Source: Streptomyces venezuelae
GTDB lineage: Bacteria > Actinomycetota > Actinomycetes > Streptomycetales > Streptomycetaceae
Length of the DNA: 64,000 nt
Reading direction: 5' to 3'
Assembly (NCBI RefSeq): GCF_008642335.1
Contig: NZ_CP029191.1
Span: 3,100,001 to 3,164,000, forward strand
Made by a program: the position numbers and the translations under genes. This document shows, piece by piece, positions 10,574-19,493 of the stretch (position 1 is its first letter; every line of letters starts with the position of its first letter). The notes below the pieces were generated by a model. That model worked only from the letters and a program-made list of their open reading frames with translations. It was not told where the DNA came from and searched no databases.

Positions 10574-11350
10574 TCAGTTCCGGTTTATTTCGAAAGAATC
10601 CGGTGAGGCCGCGACAACGGCCGCACCGATCGCCTTCCCGCAGTTGTGCACGGCACGTAATGCACGGACCGCCTCCGCCAAAGAGGCACCGGTGGTCATC
10701 AAGTCGTCCACGACCACAAAGCGGCCACCACCTCCCAGCAACCGTCCGCCGCCGGCGGTCACCTCCAGGGCGCCCGCCAGATTGGCCTGCCGCTGCCGGG
10801 AGTCGAGCCCCGACTGGTCGGCCACCGCGCGCCGTTGCCGCAGCACCGCGAGCACCCGCGCCGGAACACCTGCCCGCCGCAGCTCACCCGTCGCGGCGAA
10901 CGCGATCCGCCGCACCGGGTCGTGCCCGCGGGCCCGCACAGCGGCCCGCGACGAGGGCACAGGCACGAGCGACACCGGCATCACACGCCCCTGTGGGCCA
11001 TCCTGTGTGCCGCCTACCCCACTTCGCGCCCCCGTATCACCCGGACGCCACGTTTCGCCCCGCAGACCGGCACTCACGGCTCCGGCCAGCGCCACGCCGA
11101 GCGGCCCCGCGAGCCCGAGGGAACCGCGCTCCTTGTGCGAGAGCAGCACGGCCCGCCCCGCGTCCTCGTACGGCACGGCCGCGAACACCACCGGCAGCCC
11201 CGGCGGCGCCGGATCCGGCCGCACCCGACGCGGCACGGCTCCGCACAGGGCATCACGGCACGCGGCGCACAGTCCCGTGCGAGGCCTCCCGCAGCCCCCG
11301 CACCCGGTCGGCAACACCAGGTCGGTGAGGTCCTGCCACCACCCCCGCAT
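10574..11350 (-). CDS. ComF-family phosphoribosyltransferase-like protein
   Basis: A 258-residue protein. The N-terminus has a zinc-ribbon-like cluster (CGGCGRPRTGLCAACRDALC, residues about 17-36), then VVFAAVPYEDAGRAVLLSHKERGS, and a C-terminal phosphoribosyltransferase domain with the PRPP loop VVVDDLMTTGASL. This is the ComF layout of natural-competence loci; in actinobacteria without known competence its role is unclear. ATG at 11350 (MRGWWQDLTDLVLP) begins the conserved part. It follows lpqB after 151 bp that carry a cluster of DnaA boxes, so it may be a separate transcript. Confidence 0.85.
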   Translation of the reverse strand: MRGWWQDLTDLVLPTGCGGCGRPRTGLCAACRDALCGAVPRRVRPDPAPPGLPVVFAAVPYEDAGRAVLLSHKERGSLGLAGPLGVALAGAVSAGLRGETWRPGDTGARSGVGGTQDGPQGRVMPVSLVPVPSSRAAVRARGHDPVRRIAFAATGELRRAGVPARVLAVLRQRRAVADQSGLDSRQRQANLAGALEVTAGGGRLLGGGGRFVVVDDLMTTGASLAEAVRALRAVHNCGKAIGAAVVAASPDSFEINRN

Positions 11351-11389
11351 GACCCCACTGTGCCAAGGGCGGGACGGGGCGGCCACCCC

Positions 11390-11447
11390 TGTGGATAACT
11401 GGGCCGACTGCCTGTGGACAACCGACGCGGACAACCGACGTGGACAA
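11390..11447. promoter_or_regulatory. Cluster of DnaA-box-like sites
   Basis: Four 9-mers resembling the Streptomyces DnaA box TTGTCCACA lie within 58 bp, all in the same orientation (reverse complement on the given strand): TGTGGATAA at 11390-11398, the exact consensus TGTGGACAA at 11413-11421, a degenerate CGCGGACAA at 11426-11434, and CGTGGACAA at 11439-11447. They sit in the lpqB-comF gap. DnaA-box clusters outside oriC titrate DnaA in bacteria; that function here is inference. Confidence 0.6.
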
Positions 11448-11501
11448 CCGCCGGAGCACGTCGGACGCACCCCAGGGCGAAGTCGCCCCGGCCGGACCGC
11501 C

Positions 11502-13355
11502 TCACCCCGGATAGACCGGCGCCAGCCCTTCCTTCACGACCGTCTGCCACTGGGATCCCGTCGGCAGCCGCACGATCCCGTCGTCGGAGTGCGCCAGCAA
11601 CGGCTGCCGCTCGTCCTCGGACGCCGCGATCTCCTGGACCCCGGTCAGGCCGGGCAGCGCGGTGCCGGGAAGGACCGACCCGTCGCATTGGACGTACCGG
11701 ATCTGCTGGACCCCGCCGGTCTCCCGCCCGACCACCACGAGCCGGCTCCCGCCCGCCCACGACATGGCCGTGACCTCTTCCATCTGGGGCGCCGCCGGGG
11801 TCGGGTCGAGGACGGATATCTCCGGCCGCTCCCCCTTGCGCGTGTCGCGGTCCGCCCGGCCGATCCACAGGGACGTCTTGCGGTCCTTCTCCACGAGGAA
11901 GGCGATCCGCACACCGTCCGCCGACACCCGCACCTCACGGATGTGCCCGTCCAGAGCCGGCACCTCGACCTCGACCGGCTCACCCGAGCCCTGTTCGAGC
12001 CAGAGCAGCCGGGGCCGCTTCGGATCCCGGTCGGCCACCCACAGGTTGCCCCTGCCGTCCCAGCTGGGCGTGGAGAGGCGGTCCTTCTCCGACTTCGCCT
12101 TGCTCCGCAGCCGCACCTTGCCGAGCGCGTCGTCGGCGAGCAGCGACCCCGTGTACAGCGCCTTGCCGTCGAGGGACACCCCGGCCGCCCGCTGCTCGTC
12201 ACGCGAGACCGCGGCCGCGCGCAGCGGCTGGTCACCGGTGCCGAGGACACCCGTCACCGGCTCGGGGTCGACCGAGCCCCCGGCGTTGGCCGACATCCGC
12301 ACCAGCCGGTGCTTCTCGTCGACGAAGTACTGGTAGCCGGGCCGGTCCGTGCTGGGGTGCGCCGCGACGGTCTCGGCCCGCTCCTGACTCAGCACACACA
12401 GCATCGAGCCGTTGGAACGCTGCAGCGTCACCTGCTCGACCCCCGAAGGCGTCAAGTCCCGCAGGGTGAACAGCAGCTGAGCCGCCATCTCCTTGCACTT
12501 CGTCTGCCCGGTGCCGTCGGACCGGCTGTTCAGCTGCACGGTCAGCCGGTTCTGGTCGTCCAGCGTCAACGATTTGTCGGGGTCCTTCAGCTCCGTACCG
12601 CTGCGGAAACTCGAAAGCACCACCGGCCGCAGCCAGTTCGTCGGCCCCTCCAGGAGCGTCTTCACCGTCTGCGTCAACGGATCGATGCGCTGGCGGATGT
12701 ACACCGGGTCCGCGACGAGCCCCGTCCGGCCGCTCACGCCCGCCCCGGTGGGCCCCGCGAAGTAGTACTTGTTGACGGACCGGTAGATCCGCTGGAAATC
12801 CGACTCCCCGAGCACCACGCCCGGCGGCGGCTTGTCGATCCGCCACTCGTTCCCGCCCGGCCCACCGGTCTGGCTGAGGTGGACGGACTGCGTGTACGCC
12901 GCGTCCTCCGGCCGGTACGCGTGCTGGGCGTCGACCCGCGCGACCTGCCGCCCGGTCAGGGAGTAGCGACGGCTGCCGTCGCCCTCGTTGCCCGCGTTGC
13001 CCGCGTCCGTGTTCGGACCGTCGGCGAGCACCGTCGTGGACTCCTCCGGGTCCCACTCCCGCGACGCCGTCTTCGTCAGATACTTCCGCGCCATCGCGAA
13101 CTGCGGATCATCACTGGTCAGGGCCTCCAGGAAACCCTGGACGATCTCGATCGGGCGGGCGCCCTCGCGCGGTGGCATCGCGTAGACACGGACCTGCGAC
13201 TGCGAGTCCGGACGCTGCGAGGCATCCACGGACTTCAGGTTCCCGCTGTCCGGCATCGACGCACAGCCCGCCAGGAGCGCCCCACAGCCGGCAAGGAGGA
13301 GCCCGGTGCGCAGCGGACGTCCGCGGCCGCGCCGCTCCTCGTGGTCAGCGCCCAC
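11502..13355 (-). CDS. lpqB: LpqB beta-propeller lipoprotein
   Basis: A 617-residue secreted lipoprotein. The signal sequence ends in lipobox LLAGC (Cys31), followed by a GerMN-like N-terminal domain (VYAMPPREGARPIEIVQGFLEAL) and a C-terminal beta-propeller with repeated strands such as SWDGRGNLWVADRD and VRVSADGVRIAFLVE. LpqB partners the MtrAB two-component system, modulating the MtrB sensor on the outer membrane face (known from mycobacteria). The start is GTG at 13355, overlapping the end of mtrB by 11 bp, so translation is probably coupled. GAGGGG lies 7-12 nt upstream of the start. Confidence 0.95.
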   Translation of the reverse strand: MGADHEERRGRGRPLRTGLLLAGCGALLAGCASMPDSGNLKSVDASQRPDSQSQVRVYAMPPREGARPIEIVQGFLEALTSDDPQFAMARKYLTKTASREWDPEESTTVLADGPNTDAGNAGNEGDGSRRYSLTGRQVARVDAQHAYRPEDAAYTQSVHLSQTGGPGGNEWRIDKPPPGVVLGESDFQRIYRSVNKYYFAGPTGAGVSGRTGLVADPVYIRQRIDPLTQTVKTLLEGPTNWLRPVVLSSFRSGTELKDPDKSLTLDDQNRLTVQLNSRSDGTGQTKCKEMAAQLLFTLRDLTPSGVEQVTLQRSNGSMLCVLSQERAETVAAHPSTDRPGYQYFVDEKHRLVRMSANAGGSVDPEPVTGVLGTGDQPLRAAAVSRDEQRAAGVSLDGKALYTGSLLADDALGKVRLRSKAKSEKDRLSTPSWDGRGNLWVADRDPKRPRLLWLEQGSGEPVEVEVPALDGHIREVRVSADGVRIAFLVEKDRKTSLWIGRADRDTRKGERPEISVLDPTPAAPQMEEVTAMSWAGGSRLVVVGRETGGVQQIRYVQCDGSVLPGTALPGLTGVQEIAASEDERQPLLAHSDDGIVRLPTGSQWQTVVKEGLAPVYPG

Positions 13356-15429
13356 GCGTGTTCCCCTCTTCCCTGTCCCGGTCCGCGGCCGGCCCCGACT
13401 CCTCGGCGCTGTCCCTACGCGTCCCGTTCACCCCACCCGGCTCACCGTCCGGCTCGCCGTCCACCGGCCGACGCGGCACGACCCGCGACCCGTTGCCGGG
13501 CAGCGCCGTCGGGTCGACCGGTCCCGTGTGCAGGAGCCGCGGGGGTATGGGCCCCTTCGCCGGCACGGGCGGCGACACCCTCTCGGACGCCGTCGCGGCC
13601 GCCTGCGCGGGAACCGTGGCCAGCTTCCCGGCACCCGTGTCGGGCAGCCCGGCGTCGTTCAGACCGCGGCGCCTGCGCGAGTCGTCGGGCTCCAGCGGTA
13701 TCGGCGAACCCCGCAGCGGCTCGTCCGCCGTCCTCGGCAACGTAAGCCTGAACTGCGAACCCCCACCCGGCTCACCCCACGCCTGCAGCCAGCCGCCGTG
13801 CAGCCTCGCGTCCTCCAGGGCGATGGACAGCCCGAGCCCCGTACCACCGGTGGTACGCGCGCGTGCCGGATCCGCCCGCCAGAAACGGCTGAACACCCGC
13901 GTCGCCTCGCCGGGCTTCAATCCCACTCCGTAGTCCCGCACCGCGACGGCGACCGCGCCGCCCGCGGCGGCGAGCCGCACCACGACGTCCTTGCCCTCGC
14001 CGTGCTCCACGGCGTTGACGACGAGGTTGCGCAGCACCCGCTCCACACGCCGCGCGTCGGCCTCGGCGACCACGGGCTGCTGGTCCCCCACGACCCGTAT
14101 GTGCGTGCCCTTGCGCTCGGCGAGCATCTCCGCACCGCCGACCACCCGGCGCACCACCTCACGGAGGTCTATCGGCTCGGCCTCCAGCGCGGCCGCGCCC
14201 GCGTCGAACCTGCTGATCTCCAGCAGGTCCGCGAGCAACGACTCGAACCGGTCCAGCTGATCGGCGAGCAGCTCGGCCGACCGCGCGGTCACCGGATCGA
14301 AGTCGACCCGCGCCTCATGGATGACATCGGCGGCCATCCGGACCGTCGTCAACGGCGTCCGCAGCTCGTGCGACACATCGGACACGAACCGCCGCTGCAT
14401 CCGCGACAGCTCCTCCAGCTGCTGGATCTTCAGCTGCAGGTTCTGCGCCATCTTGTTGAAGGCCTCACCGAGCCGCGCGATGTCGTCCTCTCCGGTGACC
14501 TTCATACGTTCCTGAAGGCGCCCGGCGGAGAGCCGCTCGGCGATGCCCGCCGCCATCCGGACCGGCGTGACGACCTGGCGCACCACCAGCCAGGCGATGG
14601 CCCCGAGGAGCACCACGACGAACAGCCCGGCGGTCGCGAGGGTCGTCCTGACCAGGTTCAGCGACTCCTCCTCCTGCGTCAGCGGAAAGAGGTAGTACAG
14701 CTGGTACGGATCACCGTTGAGGTCATTGAGCCGCTTGCCGATCACAAGCCCCGACTGCGGCTCCCGACCGTCGTCGTAGACGATCCGCGTATTGGCCTGG
14801 TAGACGCCCGTGCCGTTGTCGACCTGGCGGCGCAGCTCCTCCGGCACGCTCAGGATCGGCTCCACACCGCCCGAGGCACGCGAACCCCGCACGCTCCCGG
14901 AATCACCCGCGGAGGTCGGGCTCAGCGTCACGACGGCGAAGGCGTTCTGCCCACCGCTGGAAAGCTGCTCGACGAGGTCCGACATCCACACGGCGGCATT
15001 GCGCCCGTCGGCCGTACTGCCGTCCTGGCCCTGACCCTGCCCCGCACTCTGCCGCGCGGCGTTCACACTGTCCTGCGCCGCCCTGAAGCCACCGTCGGCC
15101 TGGCTCTGCGACGCCTTCACCTTGGCCTTGAGCAGGCCGTTGTTCACCGAGCTCATGACGGCGAAACCGAGCATGAGCACCACACCGAGCGACATCAGCA
15201 AGGTCGTCGCGACGACCTTCAGCTGGATGTTGCGCCGCCACAGCCGCACAGCGGGCAGCAGGGGACGGCGCACCCAGCGCACGAAGAGCCGGAGCACAGG
15301 ACTGCCCTGCACCCCGCCCTGCAGCAGCAGCCCGCCGTCGACGAGCCGCCCGAACCCGGACGAGCGCCGCCCCGGTCCAGTCCGCCCCGAGCGAGCCCCC
15401 GAACCCCCGGGAGAACTGTCCCGGGACAT
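13345..15429 (-). CDS. mtrB: Two-component sensor histidine kinase MtrB
   Basis: A 694-residue sensor kinase. It has TM1 at about residues 67-92, an extracytoplasmic sensor region of about 170 residues, TM2 near 264-283, a HAMP linker, a dimerisation/phosphoacceptor box FVSDVSHELRTPL (His354), and a HATPase domain with GTGLGLSI. A Pro/Arg-rich tail of over 100 residues follows. It phosphorylates MtrA. ATG at 15429 is separated from the mtrA stop by a single base (TGACATG), so the pair is translationally coupled; an upstream start at 15462 would overlap mtrA and is less likely. Confidence 0.95.
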   Translation of the reverse strand: MSRDSSPGGSGARSGRTGPGRRSSGFGRLVDGGLLLQGGVQGSPVLRLFVRWVRRPLLPAVRLWRRNIQLKVVATTLLMSLGVVLMLGFAVMSSVNNGLLKAKVKASQSQADGGFRAAQDSVNAARQSAGQGQGQDGSTADGRNAAVWMSDLVEQLSSGGQNAFAVVTLSPTSAGDSGSVRGSRASGGVEPILSVPEELRRQVDNGTGVYQANTRIVYDDGREPQSGLVIGKRLNDLNGDPYQLYYLFPLTQEEESLNLVRTTLATAGLFVVVLLGAIAWLVVRQVVTPVRMAAGIAERLSAGRLQERMKVTGEDDIARLGEAFNKMAQNLQLKIQQLEELSRMQRRFVSDVSHELRTPLTTVRMAADVIHEARVDFDPVTARSAELLADQLDRFESLLADLLEISRFDAGAAALEAEPIDLREVVRRVVGGAEMLAERKGTHIRVVGDQQPVVAEADARRVERVLRNLVVNAVEHGEGKDVVVRLAAAGGAVAVAVRDYGVGLKPGEATRVFSRFWRADPARARTTGGTGLGLSIALEDARLHGGWLQAWGEPGGGSQFRLTLPRTADEPLRGSPIPLEPDDSRRRRGLNDAGLPDTGAGKLATVPAQAAATASERVSPPVPAKGPIPPRLLHTGPVDPTALPGNGSRVVPRRPVDGEPDGEPGGVNGTRRDSAEESGPAADRDREEGNTRGR

Positions 15430-15430
15430 G

Positions 15431-16120
15431 TCAGCTCGGTCCGGCCTTGTAACCGACACCACGGACGGTCACCACGATCTCCGGCCGCTCCGGGTCCCGC
15501 TCGACCTTCGACCGCAGCCGCTGGACGTGCACGTTCACCAGCCGGGTGTCCGCCGCGTGCCGGTAGCCCCAGACCTGCTCGAGGAGCACCTCACGCGTGA
15601 ACACCTGCCACGGCTTGCGCGCCAGCGCCACCAGCAGGTCGAACTCCAACGGCGTCAGCGCGATCGACTGCCCGTCTCGCTTCACGGAGTGCCCCGCCAC
15701 ATCGATGACCAGGTCACCGATGGCCAGCTGCTCGGGAGCCGGCTCCTCCGACCTCCGCAGCCGCGCCCGGATCCGGGCCACGAGCTCCTTCGGCTTGAAC
15801 GGCTTGACGATGTAGTCATCGGCCCCGGACTCCAGGCCGACCACCACATCCACCGTGTCGCTCTTGGCCGTGAGCATGACGATCGGCACCCCGGACTCCG
15901 CCCTGATCAGGCGGCACACCTCGATGCCGTCACGCCCCGGCAACATCAAATCGAGCAGAACCAGATCCGGCTTCGCCTCCCTGAAAGCGGCCAGCGCCTT
16001 GTCGCCATCAGCTACGAACGACGGCTCAAAACCTTCACCACGCAGCACAATCCCGAGCATCTCGGCCAGTGCGGTGTCGTCGTCGACGACAAGGACTCGT
16101 CCCTTCATGCCTGACATCAT
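15431..16120 (-). CDS. mtrA: Response regulator MtrA (OmpR/PhoB family)
   Basis: A 229-residue regulator. The receiver domain begins GRVLVVDDDTALAEM, with phospho-acceptor Asp57 in LVLLDLMLPGRDG and Lys in YIVKPFKPKEL. The C-terminal winged helix (LTPLEFDLLVALARKPWQVFTREVLLEQVWGY...VNVHVQRLRSKVE) is of OmpR/PhoB type. MtrA controls cell division, replication and development in actinobacteria. The start may be ATG 16120, ATG 16117 or ATG 16108 (MKGRV); no strong ribosome-binding site distinguishes them. mtnA ends only 4 bp upstream, and the palindrome ATTAGCTAAT (16124-16133) spans the junction. Confidence 0.97.
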   Translation of the reverse strand: MMSGMKGRVLVVDDDTALAEMLGIVLRGEGFEPSFVADGDKALAAFREAKPDLVLLDLMLPGRDGIEVCRLIRAESGVPIVMLTAKSDTVDVVVGLESGADDYIVKPFKPKELVARIRARLRRSEEPAPEQLAIGDLVIDVAGHSVKRDGQSIALTPLEFDLLVALARKPWQVFTREVLLEQVWGYRHAADTRLVNVHVQRLRSKVERDPERPEIVVTVRGVGYKAGPS

Positions 16121-16124
16121 CCCA

Positions 16125-17282
16125 TTAGCTAATCGTTACCTGGCGTGACCTGGCACACAGCTCGGCAAGGCCCTCTGCTGTCACAGGTGACAGAACGCCC
16201 TCTTCCGTGACGATCGCCGTCACCAACTCCGGTGGTGTCACGTCGAACGCGGGGTTGTACGCCTGCGTCCCCAGGGGCGCCACCGGTATCCCGCCCCCCG
16301 CCTCCATCCCGATCACCGGCACGTACGGCGCCGTGACCTCCGTCACCTCATGCCCACCCCGCTGCTCCACCTCGATGGCCGCCCCGTCCGGGGTGCCCGG
16401 ATCCACGGTCGTCACCGGCGCCACCACGATGAACGGCACGTGGTGATATCGAGCCAGCACGGCGAGCGGATAGCTCCCCACCTTGTTCGCCACCGAACCG
16501 TCGGCCGCGATGCGGTCGGCACCGATCAGCACGGCATCCACCTCTCCCGCCGCGAACAGCGAACCCGCCGCGTTGTCCGTGAGCAAGGTGTACGCCATTC
16601 CGTTCCGCGCCGCCTCATATGCGGTGAGCCTCGCCCCCTGCAGCAGCGGCCGCGTCTCGTCCACCCACAGCCTGCGCAGCCTCCCCTCCCGGTGCGCCTT
16701 GAGCGCCACCGCGAACGCCGTGCCCTCCCCTCCGGAGACCAGCGCCCCCGTGTTGCAGTGCGTCAGGATCCGGTGCTGGCCGCCGGGCAGCAGCTCGTCG
16801 AGCAGCGCCAGACCGTGCGCCGCCATCCTGGTGCTCGCCTCGGCGTCCTCGGCGTGCAGCGCCCGCGCCGCCTCGAGCGCGGCACCCGCCGCCCGCCGCG
16901 GATCGGCACCACCCGCCACCGCGGTGCGGTACGCGGCCTGGGCCCGGCGCGCCCCGTAGGCGAGGTTGACCGCGGTGGGCCGCGCCCCCGCCAGCGAGTC
17001 CGCCGCCTCGTCCACGTCGAAGCCCCGGGCCGCGGCCAGCGCGACGCCGTAGGCCCCCGCGATGCCCAGGAGCGGTGCCCCTCGCACCGCGAGCCTCCGG
17101 ATCGCGTCCACCAGTGCCGGTGCGTCGGTGCACACCAGCTCGATCTCCTCGCCCGGCAGCCTGGTCTGGTCGAGGAGGACCAGAACGGGGCCTTCGGGTG
17201 GGTCGTCCCAGCGGATCGCGGGAACCGCGGGTATCTCGGTCGGCCGTTTGTCCTCGCCGGATTGCGCGTACTGATCAGCCAT
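16125..17282 (-). CDS. mtnA: S-methyl-5-thioribose-1-phosphate isomerase
   Basis: A 385-residue isomerase converting 5-methylthioribose-1-phosphate to 5-methylthioribulose-1-phosphate in methionine salvage. Catalytic residues are visible as Cys176 in RILTHCNTGAL and Asp256 in VLIGADRIAADGSVANKVG. RLAVRGAPLLGIAGAYGVALA and the C-terminal YNPAFDVTP are also typical of the aIF2B/MtnA family. Its stop lies 4 bp before mtrA, suggesting read-through into the mtrAB-lpqB genes. No other methionine-salvage gene is adjacent, but ahcY lies in the same window. Confidence 0.95.
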   Translation of the reverse strand: MADQYAQSGEDKRPTEIPAVPAIRWDDPPEGPVLVLLDQTRLPGEEIELVCTDAPALVDAIRRLAVRGAPLLGIAGAYGVALAAARGFDVDEAADSLAGARPTAVNLAYGARRAQAAYRTAVAGGADPRRAAGAALEAARALHAEDAEASTRMAAHGLALLDELLPGGQHRILTHCNTGALVSGGEGTAFAVALKAHREGRLRRLWVDETRPLLQGARLTAYEAARNGMAYTLLTDNAAGSLFAAGEVDAVLIGADRIAADGSVANKVGSYPLAVLARYHHVPFIVVAPVTTVDPGTPDGAAIEVEQRGGHEVTEVTAPYVPVIGMEAGGGIPVAPLGTQAYNPAFDVTPPELVTAIVTEEGVLSPVTAEGLAELCARSRQVTIS

Positions 17283-17422
17283 CCGCCCAGTCTGCCCCGT
17301 ACCCGGCGGACAATTGAAGGTGTCCTGCCCCTACGGCGGCCGGTCACCTCGCGGGCACCCCGTGGCACGATGGCTGGCAACCTGCCGCCGCACCCGCGGA
17401 CGGGCACCTTGAAGGAGCGACG

Positions 17423-18763
17423 ATGAACGACACTCCGGGCTGGGCCTCGCCCGGATCTGCCCCCTCCGAAGGATCCGAAGGACAGGACTCCGGCAAGCCG
17501 GACGCCGCCGGAACCGGGGACGCCGGCCGACAGGACGGCCCGTCCAAGTGGTCCAAGGAGCAGCCGCCGCCCGCCCAGTGGTCCCCGCCCAGCCAGCCGG
17601 TCCCGGGACAGACACCGCCTCCGCCGCCCCCGCCGCCCGGGCAGGGCGGCGGCTGGGGCTGGGGCGGCCCGCCCCAGGGCCCCGGAGGCCCCACGGGTCC
17701 CGGCGGCCCGGGCACTCCCGGCGGGCCCGGTCCGGGCGGCTACCGCGGCTGGGGCGCCTGGCAGGGTCCCCCGCCCGCCGCGAAGCCCGGCGTCATCCCG
17801 CTGCGCCCGCTCGGTGTCGGCGAGATCCTCGACGGCGCCGTGTCGACCATGCGTGCCCACTGGCGCACGGTGCTCGGCATCTCCCTGTCCGTGGCGGTGC
17901 TCACGGAGATCGTCGTCGTCCTCCTCCAGGGCCTCGTCCTCAACGAGTCCGTCGACACCGAGGTCCTCGACGACCCGAGTGCCACCGTCGGCGAGCTGAC
18001 CCGTGCCTTGGGCGACACGATGCTCAGCTCCGGAGTGGTCCTCCTCGTCACCCTGCTCGGCACGATCGTCGCGACAGCCCTGCTCACGATGGTCACCAGC
18101 CGCGCGGTGCTCGGTAAGTCGGTGACCATCGCGGAGGCCTGGCAGGACTCCCGCCCGCAACTGGCAAAGCTCTTCGGTCTGACCCTGCTCATCCCGCTCA
18201 TCGGCGTCGCCATCGTCGCCGTCGGCACCCTGCCCGGCCTGCTGATCGCCCTGGCGGGCGCGTCCGAGGCCGGCGCCGGCCTCGCCGTACTGGGCGGTCT
18301 CGGCGCGGGCGTCGCCGCCCTGTGGATCGTGATCCGGCTGTCTCTCGCCTCTCCGGCCCTCATGCTGGAGAAGCAGGGCATCAAGAAGTCCCTCACTCGC
18401 TCCGCCAAGCTGGTGCGCGGCTCCTGGTGGCGGGTCTTCGGCATCCAGCTGCTCGCGGCGATCATCGCGAACGTCGTGGCGTCGATCATCGTCATCCCGT
18501 TCACGTTCATCGCCGGCGCGGTCAGCGGCGACGGCGTCACCGGTTTCCTCGACAACACCGGCGAGTTCGGCTGGACGTTCCTGATCGTCAGCGGCGTCGG
18601 CTCCGTCATCGGCTCCATGCTGACGTTCCCGATCACGGCCGGAGTCACCGTGCTCCTCTACATCGACCAGCGGATCCGCCGCGAGGCCCTCGACCTCGAA
18701 CTCGCCCGCGCCGCCGGCCTCCCCGGCCACGGCCCCACCCCGCCCGGCGCCTCGGGGAGCTGA
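17423..18763 (+). CDS. Pro-rich multi-pass membrane protein heading the MoxR operon
   Basis: A 446-residue protein. The first about 120 residues are disordered and Pro/Gly-rich (QPVPGQTPPPPPPPPG, PGGPTGPGGPGTPG). From IPLRPLGVGEILDGAVSTMRAHW it becomes a membrane domain with about six hydrophobic segments, resembling the glycerophosphoryl-diester-phosphodiesterase membrane domain / DUF7847 type. No catalytic residues are visible. It ends 4 bp before the DUF4129 gene and begins a run of five overlapping rightward genes. The layout matches, from memory, M. tuberculosis Rv3689, which precedes moxR2. ATG at 17423 follows AGGAGC. Confidence 0.8.
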   Translation: MNDTPGWASPGSAPSEGSEGQDSGKPDAAGTGDAGRQDGPSKWSKEQPPPAQWSPPSQPVPGQTPPPPPPPPGQGGGWGWGGPPQGPGGPTGPGGPGTPGGPGPGGYRGWGAWQGPPPAAKPGVIPLRPLGVGEILDGAVSTMRAHWRTVLGISLSVAVLTEIVVVLLQGLVLNESVDTEVLDDPSATVGELTRALGDTMLSSGVVLLVTLLGTIVATALLTMVTSRAVLGKSVTIAEAWQDSRPQLAKLFGLTLLIPLIGVAIVAVGTLPGLLIALAGASEAGAGLAVLGGLGAGVAALWIVIRLSLASPALMLEKQGIKKSLTRSAKLVRGSWWRVFGIQLLAAIIANVVASIIVIPFTFIAGAVSGDGVTGFLDNTGEFGWTFLIVSGVGSVIGSMLTFPITAGVTVLLYIDQRIRREALDLELARAAGLPGHGPTPPGASGS

Positions 18764-18767
18764 TGCG

Positions 18768-19493
18768 GTGACTGCGGCGGGGGCAGTACTCAGAGAGCTC
18801 GGCGCGGCACCGCTCCTGCCGCGCACCGGCGACGAACCACCGGTGACGATCCCGCGCGACCCCGCTCGGGAGGCCGCCGAACGCGAACTGTCCAAGCCGA
18901 TGTACCACGAGAACGACCCCAGCCTCTTCGAGCGCGCCCTGAACCGCTTCTGGGGATGGATCGACGACCTGTTCTCCGCCGCGTCCGGGGCCACCCCAGG
19001 CGGCGCGCTCGGCCTCGTGGTCATCGTGCTGGCCGTGCTGCTTCTGATCGCCGCCCTGTGGTGGCGTCTCGGCACCCCCCGCCGGACCACCACCTCGGCC
19101 CCGGCCCTCTTCGACGACCGCCCCCGCAGCGCCGCGGAACACCGCGCCGCCTCCGAGGCCCACGCCGCCCAGGCCCACTGGAACCAAGCCGTCCAGGAAC
19201 GCATGCGCGCCGTCGTCCGCGCCCTGGAGGAGCGCGCGCTCCTGGACCCCCGCCCAGGCCGCACCGCCGACGAAGCCGCGGCGGAAGCGGGCCGCACGCT
19301 CCCCTCCCACACCGACCGACTCCGCGCCGCCGCCCGCGCGTTCGACGACGTCACATACGGCGGCCGCACCGCCGACGAACCGGCGTACCTCCGCCTGGCC
19401 GAACTCGACCGCGACCTGGACGGCACCAAACCGATCCTGACCAGCACCGCCCACACCACGCCGAACAACAGCCCCCACGGGACCGCCGAATGA
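18768..19493 (+). CDS. DUF4129 domain membrane protein
   Basis: A 241-residue protein with one transmembrane helix (ALGLVVIVLAVLLLIAALWW, about residues 82-101) and a cytosolic Ala/Arg-rich C-terminal helical region (HWNQAVQERMRAVVRALEERALLDPRPGRTADE) characteristic of DUF4129 proteins linked to MoxR operons. The N-terminal part (PVTIPRDPAREAAERELSKPMYHENDPS) is conserved. The start is GTG at 18768, 4 bp after the previous stop, and the 3' end overlaps the next start (ATGA). Unknown function, probably a membrane partner of the MoxR/DUF58 pair. Confidence 0.8.
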   Translation: MTAAGAVLRELGAAPLLPRTGDEPPVTIPRDPAREAAERELSKPMYHENDPSLFERALNRFWGWIDDLFSAASGATPGGALGLVVIVLAVLLLIAALWWRLGTPRRTTTSAPALFDDRPRSAAEHRAASEAHAAQAHWNQAVQERMRAVVRALEERALLDPRPGRTADEAAAEAGRTLPSHTDRLRAAARAFDDVTYGGRTADEPAYLRLAELDRDLDGTKPILTSTAHTTPNNSPHGTAE

